A DNA stretch of 64,000 bases from Spirochaetota bacterium. Lineage in GTDB: Bacteria; Spirochaetota; Spirochaetia; Treponematales; UBA12059. The translations under genes and the position numbers were made by a program. Numbering within the stretch: the stretch's first letter is position 1; each line of letters opens with the position of its first letter. Below the pieces are notes generated by a model that saw nothing but the letters and a program-made list of their open reading frames with translations, was not told the origin of the DNA and searched no databases. Shown here piece after piece: positions 24,556 to 34,140 of the stretch. Location of the stretch: assembly GCA_026398615.1 (NCBI GenBank), contig JAPLSN010000012.1, positions 62,001 through 126,000 of the forward strand. The letters run 5' to 3'.

Positions 24556-24708
24556 GTCGGACCTCCGGTGCGTGGAGCATATCATGTAGCGCGGTTTTCA
24601 GGCGATGCGGATCGAGGCGGGGGATTGAAACGCGCCTTGTTTTCGAACATCATCTCACTGTCGCGTTCCGGCATGCCGCGGGCGCGTTCCACGATGGAGG
24701 GACGAAAC

Positions 24709-26511
24709 ATGAGGCGGAAGTCCGGCACCGTATCGACGATCCTGCGCGCCGTCGCTGTGGCGGCGGTCGTCCTGGCGTTCGCGTCCTGCGGGCAGAAACC
24801 GTCGGGACAGGCTCCCGGCCCGGGCGTCCAGGCTCCGGGTACCGGCCAACCGGCGGCTTCCCGGTCATCGGCGGATCCAGGCACCACGCCGGGCGATTCT
24901 TCCTCCGGCGGCGCCACGGCCGCCCCCGGATCTCCCGCCCTGCCGCAAACCGGATCCTCCGGACCGGCCTCTCCGACGCCCGCGGCATCGCCGCCGCCCG
25001 CCGCTCCCGTCAATCCGCAAACCGGACCGGCGGCTCCGTCCGCGACGGCGCCCACCGTCGATTACGCCGTGATGAAAAACGTCACGGTGCCGGATCCGAA
25101 GATACTGCTGCCTTCGGGCGTATACCTGAAAGGGCAGACCGTCCAGCTGGGCTGCGACCTCAAGGAAGCGCTCATCCGGTATACGCTCGATGGTTCCAGT
25201 CCCGGGCCAGGCGTCGGTTTCGCGTACTCGGGACCCGTCAAACTCGATGCGACCGCAGCGTTCCGCACCGTCGCCTACATTCCCGGAGGCAAGTCGTCGG
25301 CCATCGTCTCGGCCGAATTCTCCGTCGGCGAAGTCCACGTCGGGGGCAGGACCTCCGGCGCGGGCGCGGAAAACGGAACCAGGGCCGCACCCTTCGGCGC
25401 CGTATCCCGGGGCCTGTCCGAAGCCTTGGCCAAGGGCGCGGACACGGTGAAGGTGGCGGCGGGAACTTATACCGAAAAGATCGACATCACGGGCAACGTG
25501 ACCATCCGCGGCGGTTATTCGTCCGATTTTTCCGAGCGGAATCCCGCCGCGAACGTTTCGATCCTGGCCGCTCCGGAAACTGCCGGGGCCACGCAGATAG
25601 CGCCGGGCTACGCGATCCGGTTTTCGGGCGCCCTCGTCGGCCAGAAGACCCTGCTGGAAGGCATGACGATCCGAGGCGGCGACGCGGCCTTCGCGACCGC
25701 CGTGCTGACGGCGGAACAGGCTGCCCCGCTGATCCGCGATTGCATGCTTGCAGGCGGCTTCGGCAGTTATTCCTACGGCCTTCGCGCCCTTTCCAAGTCC
25801 TCGCCGCGGCTGGAGCGCTGCCGAATCGACGGCGGCGAGGGGGGATCGAGCTTCGGCGTCTCCGCGGATTCCTCCGTGGTCATCTGCATTTCCTCGACCA
25901 TCGCGGCGGGCACGGGCACCGTCGTTTCCTATGGCTTTTCCCTGACGGGCTCCCGGGCACAGGTTTCGGGCTGCGCGGTGGACGGCGGGAAAGCCAACGC
26001 TTCATACGGCGTGGCGTTGTATTCTGCCGCCGGGGTCGCGCTCAATGGCTGCACGCTATCGGGAGGCGCCGGGAAGACCGCGTACGCCGTGTTCATCGCA
26101 TCGTCGGATCCCGAGATCAGGAACTGCATCATCTTCGCCCGCGGGTCGGCGAAGTCCTACGGCGTCTACGAGAACTACGGGGATTCCGACCCGAAGGCGC
26201 TCGAAGCCAACTGTTTCTTCGACTCGGCGACCGGGATCTACTTCGACGAGGATACGAAGAAGACTTTCGCCGGCGTGGACGCGAACGGGCAATTGGTCGC
26301 CGCGGAAGGGACGCTCATGACGACGCCGCGCGGCCTGCGCAACATCGTCGAACGCCCGGCCCTCCAGGCGGCGCCCGATTTTCGGCCTTCGGGCGGTCTG
26401 CCCGCGTCGGTCACGCAAGGCGGCGTCGCGAGTCCCGCGGGCTTCGACCTCGACCGGGACGGAAAGAAGCGCAGCGCCCCATACTCGATCGGAGCCTACG
26501 AAATCGACTGA
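24709..26511 (+). CDS. Lipoprotein with chitobiase-C-like and parallel beta-helix (DUF1565-like) repeats
   Basis: Lipobox LAFASCGQ; YTLDGSSPG; VKVAAGTYTEKIDITGNVTIRGGYS. Confidence 0.7.
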   Translation: MRRKSGTVSTILRAVAVAAVVLAFASCGQKPSGQAPGPGVQAPGTGQPAASRSSADPGTTPGDSSSGGATAAPGSPALPQTGSSGPASPTPAASPPPAAPVNPQTGPAAPSATAPTVDYAVMKNVTVPDPKILLPSGVYLKGQTVQLGCDLKEALIRYTLDGSSPGPGVGFAYSGPVKLDATAAFRTVAYIPGGKSSAIVSAEFSVGEVHVGGRTSGAGAENGTRAAPFGAVSRGLSEALAKGADTVKVAAGTYTEKIDITGNVTIRGGYSSDFSERNPAANVSILAAPETAGATQIAPGYAIRFSGALVGQKTLLEGMTIRGGDAAFATAVLTAEQAAPLIRDCMLAGGFGSYSYGLRALSKSSPRLERCRIDGGEGGSSFGVSADSSVVICISSTIAAGTGTVVSYGFSLTGSRAQVSGCAVDGGKANASYGVALYSAAGVALNGCTLSGGAGKTAYAVFIASSDPEIRNCIIFARGSAKSYGVYENYGDSDPKALEANCFFDSATGIYFDEDTKKTFAGVDANGQLVAAEGTLMTTPRGLRNIVERPALQAAPDFRPSGGLPASVTQGGVASPAGFDLDRDGKKRSAPYSIGAYEID

Positions 26512-26635
26512 AATCGGCGCTCGCCCGGTCAGGCCGCAGCTGCGGGGCGTGAAGGTCCTTTCCTGCGGATACCGGGCCGTCCAGCCGGGCGGGAAGGGGC
26601 AGCTCCGCCGTTACAGACGGTGGAGGTACCCCGAC

Positions 26636-27700
26636 ATGATCCACTGCTTCAAGACTGTTTCCCTGGCGGCGCGGCGTGCGGCGGGATTCGCCGGCATGGC
26701 GGCCTTCCTGTGGGCTTCGGCGTGCGCGTGTGCGCCCGAGATCGTCGAAAATGCCTTTACCCCCGGCGACCTGACGCCCCCGACGCTCGTTTCGTGGTCG
26801 GTCGATTCATCCCGATCCCTGTCCTTCGTGTTCGACGAGGATGTTTCCGCCGATGCGGATGACTTCAACGTGGACGGGGGCCTCGCGCCGGACCTGGTGA
26901 CGGCCGCCGGCCGCATCGTCACCGTGGGGCTGGATGGCGACCAGCAACTCGGAACACATTACGCGGCAGCAGGCCTGGTCGCCGATGCCGCGGGGAACAC
27001 CAGCCGCTTTGTCGTGCCGTTTTCAGGCTACAATTCCCGCGTTCCCGTCCTCGTCATCAACGAGATACTCTGCGAAGGTTCGTCCACCCATCCGGATGTC
27101 CTCGAATTGCGGGCGAAGAGCGCGGGCAACATCGCGGGCGTCGTGTTTATTGTTGGGGCGGCGGGAGCCGAGACCCTGCGCTACGATTTTCCCGCCGCTG
27201 AAGTGGCCCCGGGCGATTTCATCGTGCTGCACCTGAAGCCGTCGGGAACGGCAGACGAAGTCGACGAAACGGGCGGCACCGCCGTCTCGGGCGGTGCGGA
27301 CGCCACTCCGGGCGGCAGGGATTTCTGGTTCAGGGAAGCGGGCGGCGGCTTGCCGAACGCGAACGGGGTCCTCGTCCTCCACGCCGCCATGCCCGGCAGG
27401 ATCATCGACGCGGTCGCATATTCCGAGCGGACGAGCCAGTCGGACTCCAAGTACGGGGGGTTTGGCACGCAAGCATTCAGGACCGCGGTGGAAACGGTCG
27501 TCGAAGTCGGGGCGTGGTTGAAACGGGAATCGAACGCGCGGCCGGAGGACTGCGTCCCGAGCGGGAGCACGACGAGCACGAGGACGATCTGCCGTTCTTC
27601 CGGGTCCGATGACGGCGATCAGGCGGAGGACTGGCATATCGCGCCGTCCCGCGGCGCCACGATCGGGGCGACCAACACCGACGAGGTCTACACGCCCTGA
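26636..27700 (+). CDS. Lamin-tail-domain (LTD)-like secreted lipoprotein
   Basis: Signal sequence with Cys; VINEILCEGSSTHPDVLELRAKSAGNIAGVVF...GDFIVLHL. Confidence 0.6.
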   Translation: MIHCFKTVSLAARRAAGFAGMAAFLWASACACAPEIVENAFTPGDLTPPTLVSWSVDSSRSLSFVFDEDVSADADDFNVDGGLAPDLVTAAGRIVTVGLDGDQQLGTHYAAAGLVADAAGNTSRFVVPFSGYNSRVPVLVINEILCEGSSTHPDVLELRAKSAGNIAGVVFIVGAAGAETLRYDFPAAEVAPGDFIVLHLKPSGTADEVDETGGTAVSGGADATPGGRDFWFREAGGGLPNANGVLVLHAAMPGRIIDAVAYSERTSQSDSKYGGFGTQAFRTAVETVVEVGAWLKRESNARPEDCVPSGSTTSTRTICRSSGSDDGDQAEDWHIAPSRGATIGATNTDEVYTP

Positions 27701-27732
27701 TCCGACGGGCGGCGGCGGTAGCGCCGCTCCCG

Positions 27733-28548
27733 CTATTCGGCGATGCCGAAGGACGCGGCGGCCTTCCCACCGTCGCCGTAGATCTTGAAGAGGTCGCCTG
27801 AAGTCCAGCGAGGCGGGTTTTTCGGGTTTCCCTGCCAGGACGCCATGTAAAGGGGCGAGTTGATGATCTTGCCATTGGCGTCCCTGGAGACACCCGGGTT
27901 GCCCAGGTTCATGAACTCGATCGTCACGCCCTTGAAGATGTTGGCGTGGATGTAGTGCGCGGTGCCGTCCCCGTCGATCTTGAGGATGACGCCCGCGTGC
28001 GTGAGCGGATCGTTGCCGAATGTGCCGTCCCCGTTCCGGTCCCAGGTGTCGTCCCAGAATACGACGTCCCCCGCCTCGGGGGTCCTGGCATCCCGGAGCG
28101 CGCCCCTGTCCTCGAGGCTTGCGTAGAGCCTGGCGACGCCGTTCCCGTCGTACTTGCCGAAGTCCACGGTGATGTCGACGCCGGCGCCCCAGAAGAGGGC
28201 CGACACCGTGCCGATGCAGTCCATGTCGAAGCTCTTCCCGGCCACGAGGACGCCTTTCTGGCCGTACTTGACGCCGATCACCCCGGTCGCCGTCGCAAGG
28301 AGCCGTTCCCTGAACCGGGCGAGGGCTTTGGCATCGGCGGTTCCCGCATCCTGCGAGAGCTTGACCGCCCCGGTGTCCGCGCCGGCGGACGGAACCGCCA
28401 TGGAACCCGGCGCTTCGACAGGCACGGCCGGTTTGTCGGCCCGCGCGGCGGATCCGGTGGCGCAGGCCGACAGGACCGCGATGAGGAACGAGGCGGGGGC
28501 GACGACGGCCGCGCGACGCGTCATCCGTACGGCGAATGACTGTTTCAT
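27733..28548 (-). CDS. Lipoprotein, NlpC/P60-like or CHAP-like amidase
   Basis: Lipobox VLSACATG; FDMDCIGTVSALFW...AGDVVFWDD...THAGVIL. Confidence 0.6.
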   Translation of the reverse strand: MKQSFAVRMTRRAAVVAPASFLIAVLSACATGSAARADKPAVPVEAPGSMAVPSAGADTGAVKLSQDAGTADAKALARFRERLLATATGVIGVKYGQKGVLVAGKSFDMDCIGTVSALFWGAGVDITVDFGKYDGNGVARLYASLEDRGALRDARTPEAGDVVFWDDTWDRNGDGTFGNDPLTHAGVILKIDGDGTAHYIHANIFKGVTIEFMNLGNPGVSRDANGKIINSPLYMASWQGNPKNPPRWTSGDLFKIYGDGGKAAASFGIAE

Positions 28549-28795
28549 GATCACCAGTATAAGATCTTCCGCGGGCGCCGACCATGAAAAATCGGCCAAA
28601 CCCGGGCAGCCCGGGGTGACGCTGTCGTGGGGGTTCACCGATACCCGATGTACCCGCGTTGTACCTCCCGTCGCCGAGCCTCCCCGTGGGTCGGCCCCGC
28701 GATCTGTCTTGATGGCAGGGTATGTCCCTTCCGGACGGCAGGTTCGCGCTCCTGCGAGGTTGACGGATGGACGCACGGACACAATAATCGGCCTC

Positions 28796-30253
28796 ATGAG
28801 CATAATCCCGGAAATTCTCGCGTCCTTCGCCGTCGCGCTGTTCCTTGTCTTCTCCGTCGCGGTCATGCGCACCCTCGCCGTTCCCCGCGCGCATCCGCCC
28901 GGGAAGCCCGATCCCGCGCTCGCCCGGCGGTTTTCCGGGACCGAGGAGGCTCTTGCCGCCCTCGTCCGCTGCCCGACAGTGTCGCGTTTCGGGGACGACG
29001 GGTACGACGCGGCCGCGTCCGATTCTTTCCGCGAGGAACTGGCCCGCCGCTTTCCCCTGGTCCACGAGCGGCTCCTCAGGCGGGACGTCGGTGAGCGCGC
29101 GATGCTCTTCGAGTGGCCCGGTTCCACGAGCGCCGATCCGGTGCTCCTCATGTCGCACTACGACGTCGTGCCCACGGGCGAGGCGCCATGGACGCACGAG
29201 CCCTTCTCCGGCGACCTGGCCGGGGAGTACGTCTGGGGGCGTGGAAGCCAGGACACCAAGGTCACCCTCGTCGGCGCGCTCGCGGCGGCCGAATCCCTCC
29301 TCGCCGGGGGCTTCGCGCCCGGCCGCACGGTATTCTTCGGTTTCGGAGGGGACGAGGAAGTCGGGGGCGTCCGCGGCGCGGCCTCGATCGCGGAATACCT
29401 GGAGAAGCGGAACGTCCGCCTGGCCTTCCTCCTCGACGAGGGGGGCGTGATCGCCGACGGCATCCTTTCTTTCGCGGACCGGCCGCTTGCCCTCGTCGGC
29501 ATTTCCGAAAAAGGTTATGTCGATTTCACTATCGAAGTCCCCGGTTCCGGAGGTTACGCGTCCATGCCGCCGAAACGGACCGCCGCCGGCGACCTCGCGC
29601 GCGCGATGATCGCCGTGGAGCGCAAGCGCCCGCGGGCTCGGCTGACCTATACGGTCCGCTCGATGCTGGCCGCCCTCGCGCCCTACGCGCCCTTTCCCCT
29701 CCGCCTCGCCTTGCGGAACCTCTGGCTGAGCGCCCCGCTCGTCAAGGCGGTCTTCGGGGCCTCGGGCCTGACCAACGCGCTCATCCGCACGACGGCCGCC
29801 GTGACCATGCTCTCCGCGTCCGACAAGGAAAACGTGCTCCCGGACAGGGTCAGGGCCAACGTGAACGTAAGGGTCCTCCCCGGCGACACGGTCAGCCTGG
29901 TCATGACGCGGCTCGCCCGGATTGCGGCTCCTTTCGGCGCCAGGGTGAAGCTCACGCGGGACGGGCATGCCAACGATCCCCTGCCGGAATCGCCTGTGAT
30001 GGGCGAAGGCTGGGACGCGATCGCCTCCGCCCTGGCCGTCACCCACCCTGAAGCCGCGATCATCCCCTTCCTGTTCAGCGCCGGCACCGACACGAAGCAC
30101 TACCGCGGGATCGCGGACGCCATGTACCGCATCTCGCCGATCGTGCAGACTTCCGACGACATCTCGCGCGTACACGGGACGGACGAGCGGATCTCGATGG
30201 AAAACGTCAGGCGCTGCGCCGCGTTCTACCGCGAACTCGAATCCCGTCTCTGA
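28796..30253 (+). CDS. M20/M28-type zinc metallopeptidase (carboxypeptidase S-like)
   Basis: VLLMSHYDVVPTG...WGRGSQDTKVTLVGALAAAESLL...GGDEEVGG. Confidence 0.9.
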   Translation: MSIIPEILASFAVALFLVFSVAVMRTLAVPRAHPPGKPDPALARRFSGTEEALAALVRCPTVSRFGDDGYDAAASDSFREELARRFPLVHERLLRRDVGERAMLFEWPGSTSADPVLLMSHYDVVPTGEAPWTHEPFSGDLAGEYVWGRGSQDTKVTLVGALAAAESLLAGGFAPGRTVFFGFGGDEEVGGVRGAASIAEYLEKRNVRLAFLLDEGGVIADGILSFADRPLALVGISEKGYVDFTIEVPGSGGYASMPPKRTAAGDLARAMIAVERKRPRARLTYTVRSMLAALAPYAPFPLRLALRNLWLSAPLVKAVFGASGLTNALIRTTAAVTMLSASDKENVLPDRVRANVNVRVLPGDTVSLVMTRLARIAAPFGARVKLTRDGHANDPLPESPVMGEGWDAIASALAVTHPEAAIIPFLFSAGTDTKHYRGIADAMYRISPIVQTSDDISRVHGTDERISMENVRRCAAFYRELESRL

Positions 30254-30255
30254 CA

Positions 30256-30308
30256 CCTCGTAACCCCGTTTGCGGGGTCGACGTAACCCCGTTTGCGGGG
30301 TTACGAGG
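30256..30308. terminator. Tandem/nested hairpins, probable terminator
   Basis: CCTCGTAACCCCG...CGGGGTTACGAGG enclosing two copies of ACCCCGTTTGCGGGGT. Confidence 0.5.
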
Positions 30309-30331
30309 ATTCTGCTACACTCAGCGCGACC

Positions 30332-33331
30332 ATGACGGATCGGGATAACATGAAATCCGGCGAACGCCGGACAGCCGCCATACTCTTCTCGGACATGAAG
30401 GGCTTCACCTCCCTCTCGGAGCGCATGGATCCCGAGGAGATCGACGTCCTCATGTCGAAGGTCTTCGGCGCTTTCGAGGAAATCATACGCGCCCACGGCG
30501 GCAACGTCGAAAAGTACATCGGCGACGCGCTCGTGGCCGTGTTCGGCGTTCCCGAGATACACGAGGACGATTCCTCGCGGGCGGTGCACTCCGCGCTCGA
30601 GTTCCTCAAGCGCGCCCGCGAGCTGACCGAATCCGTGGCCCCGGGGCGGGGGCTTTCCTTCAGGACCGGCATCCACGTGGGGCTGATCGCCACGGGACGG
30701 CGCGGCGAGTACGACGTCGTCACCGGCTACGCCATGAACGTCGCCCAGCGCCTCGAGGCGGCCGCGGACCCGGACTCGATCCTCGTCTCCGAAGCCGTCA
30801 GGGACGAGTGCGCGTCCTACTTCGTCTTCTCGGAACCTGTCGAGCTCAGCCTCAAGGGCAAGCTCGAGACCGTCACGGCGTACCGCGTCAATGGAATGGC
30901 CATCGGCGAACTCTCGGACGCGGGCCCGTTCATCGGCAGGCGCGAACAGCTCGACGAACTCCTGCGGGCCTACCTCCGCTGCGAGCCATCCGGCGGCACA
31001 GGGGCATGCATCGTCGGAGAGGCCGGGATCGGCAAGACGGCCCTCGCCCGCGCCTTCGTGGAGAAGGTGAAACGCTTCCCCGACTTCACGTCGCCGATCC
31101 TCGTCGCGAGGGCCCAGGAATACAGGGCCGGCGGCTACGCGGTCATCGTCGACCTGCTGCTCGACCGCTTCGGCCTCGTCCCGGAGTCGGGCATCGCCGA
31201 GGTCGAGCGGGCCTTCGCGGCGGTTCCCGGGCTGCCGGCCGACTCGGGCGGGAAGTTCGAACGCCTACTCCGTTCGCGCGAGGCGGACGCACCCGACGAG
31301 GACGCGGTGTTCATGCTCTACGCCGTCTTCACCTCCGTCATCGAACAATGCGGCGGCTCCGTCTTTCCCTCGGTCATCGTCATCGACAACGCGCACGCCA
31401 TCGACCGGACCTCGAGGGACTTTTTCCTCTATTTCCAGCGCAGCGCCGAGGCCAGGCCATTCTTCCTGCTCGCGTCCCGGGAGCATGCGCCGTCGCTCCG
31501 GGAAGCCTTCCCGCAGTGCAAGCCGCTCCGCCTCGGCCCGCTCGGCGCCGCAGATTCCCGCGAGCTCGCGTCAGCGGTCTGGCCCGACGCTCCGGAACGC
31601 GCGATGGAACTCATCCTCGCCTCGGGCATGGGGAACCCGCTCTTCATCCGCGAGTACGCCGAGTACGCGCGCAAGCACCGCGACGCATCGAGCCTGCCGC
31701 CCACCGTGCAGAACATCTTTATGACCCGCATCGAGCGTTACGCGCCGCCGGTGCGCGACTTCATGCGCAAGCTCTCCGTGTTCGCCCACAGCTTCACCGC
31801 GGACGACGCCCGCGCGATCCAGATCGGGACCGATTCCGACACGACCCTGGTGGACGGCGCCCTCGCCGCGCTTCTGGCCGAGGGAGTCCTCGCGAAACAG
31901 GGGGAGCGCTTCCGCTTTTCGCTCGACGTCTTCAAGAAGGCGCTCTACTCGTCGCTCCTCAACCACAACAAGCGGATCCTGCACAGCATCGCGGCAGACC
32001 TCAACTCAGCCAAGGAAAAGCCGAACGTGACGAGGCTGGTGTACCACCTCACGCGCGCCGAGCGCTGGGAGGAGGCCTTCGCCGTGGTCATCGCCGATCC
32101 GTACAGGAACTACAACTACGAACTGCTGCGGCACCTCGACCCAATCTACAGGAAACTCTCGAAGACCGACCCCGACGCGGCGGTGAGGATCCTCATCACG
32201 AAGAGCGCGCTCCTGTTCAACTCGGGCAAGATCGACGACGCCGATGAGGAACTCAAGCGCATCATGCGATTCGCGGTCGCCCGCAAGAACGACAACTGCA
32301 TGGGGTTCGCCTACCACCAGATCTGCGCGCACAACGCCATGTCGTACGCCTTCCAGAAGGCGCAGTTCACCGGCGAAAAAGCCCTCTACTACTACGCTCG
32401 TGCGCACATCCACCCGAGCTCGATCCAGAACGTCCTCAGGATACTGGCCATCACCGAGCTGCAGCGGAACCGCTTCGACGAGGCGCGCAGGATCGTGGAC
32501 CGCATGGAATCCATCCCCGACCGCGATCCCTTCGAGTACGCCTTCAGCCGCGGCGAGTACCGGCTCCTCTCGGGCGACTATCATGGCGCCGTGGAGACCG
32601 TGGACGGCATACTCGGGGAGATCGAAAGGGAAGCGCACCCGGCGAAGTTCTTCGCGCTCGACGTGAAACTGAAGGCGCTCTGGCAATTGTGCGATTTCGG
32701 CGGTGTGGTCGCCGTCGCGTCCTCGATGACGGCCCTTGGATCGCTGAGCGAAGGCTTGCGGGTCCAGGCATACGCCATGCTGGGCGCGGCGCTGATGATC
32801 AGGGGTGATCGTGTCGCATCGGCGGAATCCTTCTCCAAGGCCGAATTCTTCCTGGAACAGGTCCGGAACGACTTCGACCGCGTCGACGCCTTGCGCACCC
32901 TGGCGCTCTGCAGGCTCTACGCGGGCGAGGAGCGCAAGGCCGAATCGTCGGCGTCGGAAGGGCTCGTCCTCGGGCTCAGGCATTCCTGCTACTACCCGGC
33001 CTTCACGATCGTCATGATCCTCGCGGTGATCCGATACGGCCGCGGCGAGTTCGACGAAGCCCGGTTCTTCCTCCGGGAAGCATCCTGTTTCTTCTCCACC
33101 GGCCTGCTCCTGCCCGCCAAGGCCGTGATCCCGTACTACCATTACGCATCCCTGCTCTTCGACGAAAAGGATGCGGGCGCCAACTCGGAAATCGCGTCGA
33201 GGCTCCTCGACGAGGAAATAGAGAAGTTGGGCGATCCGGCCCTGGTCTCCGCTTTCCTGTCGACCCGGCCGTATACCGCCCTGTTGGCTGGCCTGGCCCG
33301 GACGAAGCATGAGGAGGATCACGATGCCTGA
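30332..33331 (+). CDS. Class III nucleotide cyclase domain fused to AAA/STAND ATPase
   Basis: AAILFSDMKGFTSLSERMDPEEID...KYIGDALVAVFGVP; P-loop VGEAGIGKTAL; long helical-repeat C-terminus. Confidence 0.88.
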   Translation: MTDRDNMKSGERRTAAILFSDMKGFTSLSERMDPEEIDVLMSKVFGAFEEIIRAHGGNVEKYIGDALVAVFGVPEIHEDDSSRAVHSALEFLKRARELTESVAPGRGLSFRTGIHVGLIATGRRGEYDVVTGYAMNVAQRLEAAADPDSILVSEAVRDECASYFVFSEPVELSLKGKLETVTAYRVNGMAIGELSDAGPFIGRREQLDELLRAYLRCEPSGGTGACIVGEAGIGKTALARAFVEKVKRFPDFTSPILVARAQEYRAGGYAVIVDLLLDRFGLVPESGIAEVERAFAAVPGLPADSGGKFERLLRSREADAPDEDAVFMLYAVFTSVIEQCGGSVFPSVIVIDNAHAIDRTSRDFFLYFQRSAEARPFFLLASREHAPSLREAFPQCKPLRLGPLGAADSRELASAVWPDAPERAMELILASGMGNPLFIREYAEYARKHRDASSLPPTVQNIFMTRIERYAPPVRDFMRKLSVFAHSFTADDARAIQIGTDSDTTLVDGALAALLAEGVLAKQGERFRFSLDVFKKALYSSLLNHNKRILHSIAADLNSAKEKPNVTRLVYHLTRAERWEEAFAVVIADPYRNYNYELLRHLDPIYRKLSKTDPDAAVRILITKSALLFNSGKIDDADEELKRIMRFAVARKNDNCMGFAYHQICAHNAMSYAFQKAQFTGEKALYYYARAHIHPSSIQNVLRILAITELQRNRFDEARRIVDRMESIPDRDPFEYAFSRGEYRLLSGDYHGAVETVDGILGEIEREAHPAKFFALDVKLKALWQLCDFGGVVAVASSMTALGSLSEGLRVQAYAMLGAALMIRGDRVASAESFSKAEFFLEQVRNDFDRVDALRTLALCRLYAGEERKAESSASEGLVLGLRHSCYYPAFTIVMILAVIRYGRGEFDEARFFLREASCFFSTGLLLPAKAVIPYYHYASLLFDEKDAGANSEIASRLLDEEIEKLGDPALVSAFLSTRPYTALLAGLARTKHEEDHDA

Positions 33332-34118
33332 CGCCGACGGAAAGCGGATGTTCGACGACCTGAGCCTCGTCCTGGACTGGATCGAATGCGGCAGGAAGCG
33401 TCCGGCCAGGCTCCGCGCGCCCGAAACGCCGGCCGCAATGCCTGAAAGCGAGCCGCCGGCCGCGGAAATCCCGGCTGCCGGACCTTCGCCGGCGGACAGT
33501 CTCGAAGCCGTGGCCTTCGAAGTCGGGCGTTGCGCGAAATGCAGGCTCGCGGCCACGCGGAAAAGGACGGTCCCCGGCGAAGGTTCCGCGAATCCCTTCG
33601 TCATGGTGATCGGGGAAGGCCCGGGCGCCGAGGAGGACGAGCGCGGCCTGCCCTTCGTCGGCACGGCAGGCAAGCTCCTCGACCGGATGCTCGGGGCGGT
33701 CGGCCTGTCCCGGGCCGGGAACGCGTTCATCTGCAACGTCGTAAAATGCCGCCCGCCCATGAACCGCGACCCGGCTCCCGACGAACAGGCGGCCTGCATG
33801 CCCTTCCTGCGAAGGCAGATCGCCGTGCTCCGTCCGCGCTACATTCTCTCGATCGGCCGCGTGCCGACCCAGGCCCTGCTTGCCGCGAAGGAAGGAATCA
33901 CGAGACTCCGGGGCCGTTTCTTCGAGTTCGAAGGCGTCCCGCTCCTGCCCACCTACCATCCGAGCGCCTTGCTCCGCGACGAAGCGCTGAAGCGTCCCGC
34001 CTGGGAGGATCTCAAGCTCCTGCGCGAACGCATGCTCCGTGACGGTCTCAGGCTTCCCTCGTCGGACAAGTCCGACGTGTCGGACAAGTCCGACGTGCCG
34101 GACAAGTCCGGCGCCTGA
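33324..34118 (+). CDS. Uracil-DNA glycosylase family 4
   Basis: CAKCRLAATRKRTVPGEGSANPFVMVIGEGPGAEEDERGLPFVGTAGKLLDRML...FICNVVKCRPP. Confidence 0.92.
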   Translation: MPDADGKRMFDDLSLVLDWIECGRKRPARLRAPETPAAMPESEPPAAEIPAAGPSPADSLEAVAFEVGRCAKCRLAATRKRTVPGEGSANPFVMVIGEGPGAEEDERGLPFVGTAGKLLDRMLGAVGLSRAGNAFICNVVKCRPPMNRDPAPDEQAACMPFLRRQIAVLRPRYILSIGRVPTQALLAAKEGITRLRGRFFEFEGVPLLPTYHPSALLRDEALKRPAWEDLKLLRERMLRDGLRLPSSDKSDVSDKSDVPDKSGA

Positions 34119-34140
34119 GCCGGGAACGGAACGAACCCGC

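Noticed and set aside
23992-24708. N-terminal extension of the beta-helix lipoprotein ORF
   Set aside because: Overlaps the carbonic-anhydrase-like gene antisense; lipobox signal begins at 24709.
27023-30676. 1217-aa minus-strand ORF
   Set aside because: Antisense and out-of-frame to several well-supported genes; long spurious ORFs are expected at this GC content.
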